Assembly: GCA_964035795.1 (NCBI GenBank)
Contig: OZ038325.1
Span: forward strand, 6,061,047-6,125,046
Source of the DNA: Pterobdella sp. o SKG-2022
Taxonomy: Eukaryota; Annelida; Clitellata; Hirudinida; Piscicolidae
Direction: 5' to 3'
Length of the DNA: 64,000 nt
The translations under genes and the position numbers were made by a program. The notes under the pieces were generated by a model, which was not told where the DNA came from, did not search any database, and saw nothing but the letters and a program-made list of their open reading frames with translations. This document shows, in pieces, positions 61,034 to 64,000 of the stretch; the first letter of the stretch is position 1; each line of letters opens with the position of its first letter.

Positions 61034-61098
<65 letters not shown>
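61026..61098. repeat. (CA)n at the 3' end of a LINE
   Basis: CA run, preceded by CACCCACC units, directly next to the 3' end of the antisense LINE. Confidence 0.95.
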
Positions 61099-61100
<2 letters not shown>

Positions 61101-61101
<1 letters not shown>

Positions 61102-64000
61102 TAGTCCTTAGTGCGTTTGTCCACCCAGAGGCAGGTAGGTAGAAGAGTTGGTTGACCCAACCACTGAAACCTTCTCTTTTGTATTAACACATCAACCCTC
61201 TCTATTTTTGTTAGGTTTCTGAGTTGGGTGCTTCTCATCTCTTCCCATAGAGAGGTTCTGGTGATTATTCTCAAGCATTTATTTACGAATACTTGGAGAC
61301 GTTGTGTATGATGTGTCAATAGGTTCCATGTTTCGCTGCCATACAGAAGGGTTGGTATGATGACGGATTTGAAAAGTTTGATTTTTGTTGAAACTTTTAT
61401 TTTATTTTGGTACCATACCAACCTACTGATGCTGCGGAAGACTTGGGCTGCCCTGTTAATGCGTGACTCTACTTCTGCATCGACTGAGTTGTCACTTCTT
61501 AGGATGCTTCCTAGGTATTTGAATTGTGACACTCGTTCGATGTTTGTATCGTCACTCATTTGCAGTGTTGGGGTAATGTTTAGTCGTGTGGTGTTGTTTG
61601 GTGAAATGGACATGAATTTTGTTTTTTTCAGGTTCATTTTGAGTCCGAATTTGGCGCAGGTGTTGTTTAGTGAAGTGACAAGACATTCAAGGTCTTCAAT
61701 GTTGCTGGATGTTAACAATATGTCGTCAACGTAAGATAGGTTTTGGACGAGAGTAGACCTATCTAATTTGTAGCGACTGTTGTGCATCAGCGGAGCATTG
61801 TAGGTGTATTCTACTTGAACGCCTTTGTCTGGGTGTTGTTTCAGTGCCACTCGTATGACAGTATCCAGAAATAAGTTGAATAGCATAGGAGCTAGTACGT
61901 CTCCTTGCTTTAATCCAACTTCAATTGGAAATTTTTCCTGAGATCTGTCCATCAGCATGTATTAACCCAGTTGTACCACAGTGAAGGGTCTTGAGAATAC
62001 GGATTAATTTTTCTGGTATGCTGAAGGATTTTGAAAGAACTTCCCACAGTGCATTTCTGTTTACTGTGTCATAGGCTTTATAAAGGTCTACAAAACAGAT
62101 ATAAATTGCTTTATTGAATTCTTTTGCTCTCTGCATTAGAATTTTTGTTGCAAAAATCTGGTCGCAGCACCCTCTATTTGACCTGAAACCGGCCTGGTGT
62201 TCACCCAGTTGGCTTTCAACAACATCCTGCATTCTATTGGGAACTGCTTTGCCAAATATTTTGCTCGCAACACAGTAGTGAAATGCCTTTGTAGTTTTCA
62301 CATCGTGACCTGGAACCGTGTTTGTGTATTGGGATTATGATTTGGTTTGTCCAATCTCTCGGTATGGATTCTGTTTCCCATATTTTGTCCATGATCACTT
62401 TTAGCCACTCTATAGATACCTCGGCACCAGCTTTGAGCATGTTCGAGCTTATTTCGTCGATACCTGGGACCGTTTCCATTTTAGTTTGTTTTAGTGCTCT
62501 CAAAAGTTCCGTTTTTGAGATTGGTCTAGATAGGTCTTCAACTACTTCTGGAGCAAGAGAAATTGTTGGAGGTATCAGCTCGTTATGTGCTTTATCATCT
62601 AATACTGTATCATTTTTGGCAGATTTTGCAAAATATTCTTTCCATCTATTAATTTTGTTGTCTGATGAGGTAATTATTGTTATACCATCTTCGTCTTTCA
62701 AGTTTGTTGAGGACTTAATTTTTGAGGTTTTTATCAGTTTTAACATTTTTAAAATTGATCCTTCGCTACCTTGCTTGATTGATTTCTCAGTTATCTTCTC
62801 AGCTTCTTCAGCTTTGTTCTCCCACCATGTATCTATCGCTTTTCTGCAAGCTATTTTTGTTTTTGACCTTGCTTTTTTGTAGCGATGGGTAAGATCATGA
62901 GGGATTGCGTGGCCGTTTGCTTTCAGGGTTTTTATTTGAAGGTGGTAATTTGACTTTTCTTCACATAGTTTTTTTACTTCATCATTGACCCATTGTTTTT
63001 CAAACATCGTTTTTTTGGGAAAGGTTGTAATCGAAGCATTTACAAAACTTTCTTTGAAACACTTGTAAGTGTCTTCAATGGGTTGATGAAGGTTGATATT
63101 TTTAAAATTTTTTTCCAGTTTTTTTCTGAATTTTTTTATTATAGCAGTATTGAGTTTTACTGGATTAGTTATTGTCATGTGAAGTTTATTTATTGTTTTT
63201 TTGCAAGTTCTTTTTGTATATTTTTTGTTGTTATTTAATATTAATTTTGAAATGACTAAGTTATGGTCTGATGTGTGAGTTGTATTTCTACTGACTTTCG
63301 TGTCATAAATTTGTGCTCTGAATTCGTGACTGATGAGAACATAGTCGAGTACATGGCCTCCTTTGTGGTGCGGGTGATGCCACGTCCACTGATGTATGTT
63401 TTTGTGTGGAAAGATTGTATTGGTAATGATAAGACCGTTGTTATTACAGAGTTCCACTAATCTTGTGCCATTCCTATTTCTAACATCAGGGTTGTGTAAG
63501 CCATGAAGGCGAGATGGAATGTTAAGTGGTCCAACTCGGGCGTTAAAGTCCCCCAGAACAATTACACAATCTTTCTTGTTTGCTTTATCCATTTGCTGTT
63601 GTAAGATTTCGTAAAATCTTTCGGACTCGACTTCGTCGTCTACTTCTGTTAGTGTGTAGACAGCGATGACGTTCATGTGGCTTCTATTCACTTTTATTCG
63701 GACCTGCATCACTCTCTCAGTAATCAAACTATAGTTGCCTTCTTGCTTCCAGGCCGTTCTAAGATAACCTCGAAGAGCAATTGCTACTCCTCTTTGGTTA
63801 TTTTCTTTTTTCTCTGCAAGCCCAGAAAACAGCACCGTTGTGTTATCAATTTCGAGAATACCACTTCCTGTCCATTGCACTTCAGACATTGCCAATAAAG
63901 TTAGATTTTTCTCTTTCATTGTTTCTATCACATTTTTCAGCTTGAGGCTAAACTTTGTTGGATTACCTAAGCTTTTGACGTTCCAACAACCAATTTTTGT
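61101..64000 (-). mobile_element. Non-LTR retrotransposon with AP-type endonuclease and reverse transcriptase, runs off the right edge
   Basis: The minus-strand frame from the window edge to 62234 opens with CWNVKSL and LLAMSEVQWTGSG, IVLGDFNARVG and THTSDHNLVISK: an endonuclease/exonuclease/phosphatase-fold domain with its catalytic blocks (E.Q, GDFN, SDH). The reverse transcriptase follows: IPRDWTNQIIIPIHKHGSR, then in shifted frames (62301-61921) GFRSNRGCCDQIF and FVDLYKAYDTVNR, and (61958-61101) GLKQGDVLAPMLFNLFLD, the catalytic YVDDILL, FKYLGSIL and LLYGSETW. Two frameshifts, near 62280 and near 61940, break the polyprotein, so it cannot act as is. The 3' end reaches a (CA)n tract. It is close kin to the LINE at 16376-18183 but retains the catalytic Asp pair. 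Confidence 0.92.

Overview
This is AT-rich eukaryotic nuclear DNA, almost certainly from an invertebrate animal. Genes carry many GT-AG introns of roughly 75 bp to 3 kb. Animal-type non-LTR retrotransposons and tRNA-derived SINEs are scattered throughout. Two gene families present, a discoidin-domain receptor and an AUTS2/fibrosin relative, are characteristic of animals. Microsatellites ((CA)n, (ATT)n, (CATC)n, (GAT)n) and asparagine-rich coding repeats are abundant. The species cannot be named from this window. All gene models were joined by hand: exons were accepted when the reading phase closed across a junction and the joined protein matched a family known from memory. No search was run.

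Left part (1-21.5 kb): a discoidin-domain-receptor (DDR)-like gene enters from the left edge (+, 1778-9505). It has a discoidin domain, a second DDR-type ectodomain, one transmembrane helix and an Asn/Gln-rich tail, but no kinase was found. A small HIGD2A-like gene lies on the minus strand (12542-13021), followed by an unexplained transmembrane plus Asn-rich open region (13608-15161) and a 5'-truncated, inactive LINE (16376-18183).

Middle (21.5-41 kb): a short HOP/STIP1-type co-chaperone (-, 21509-25477) and a complete ATAD1/Msp1 AAA ATPase (-, 26828-32818) are followed by a gene-poor stretch. That stretch holds a tRNA-headed SINE, an intron-containing tRNA-Lys(TTT) gene and LINE scraps.

Right part (41-61 kb) is gene-dense and mostly about nuclear RNA metabolism: WBP4 (-), an AUTS2-family gene (+), RSRC2 (-), EXOSC9 (-) and a cytosolic tyrosyl-tRNA synthetase (+). 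WBP4/AUTS2 and EXOSC9/TyrRS are head-to-head pairs that probably share promoters. The window closes inside an antisense LINE (61101 to the edge) with an endonuclease and a frameshifted reverse transcriptase.

Most notable: the tyrosyl-tRNA synthetase reads in frame from a complete catalytic plus anticodon-binding unit into a second, divergent synthetase catalytic domain, giving a double-length architecture. Others are the kinase-less DDR-like receptor, the tRNA-Lys intron, and 5' splice sites that abut (GT)n microsatellites in several genes.
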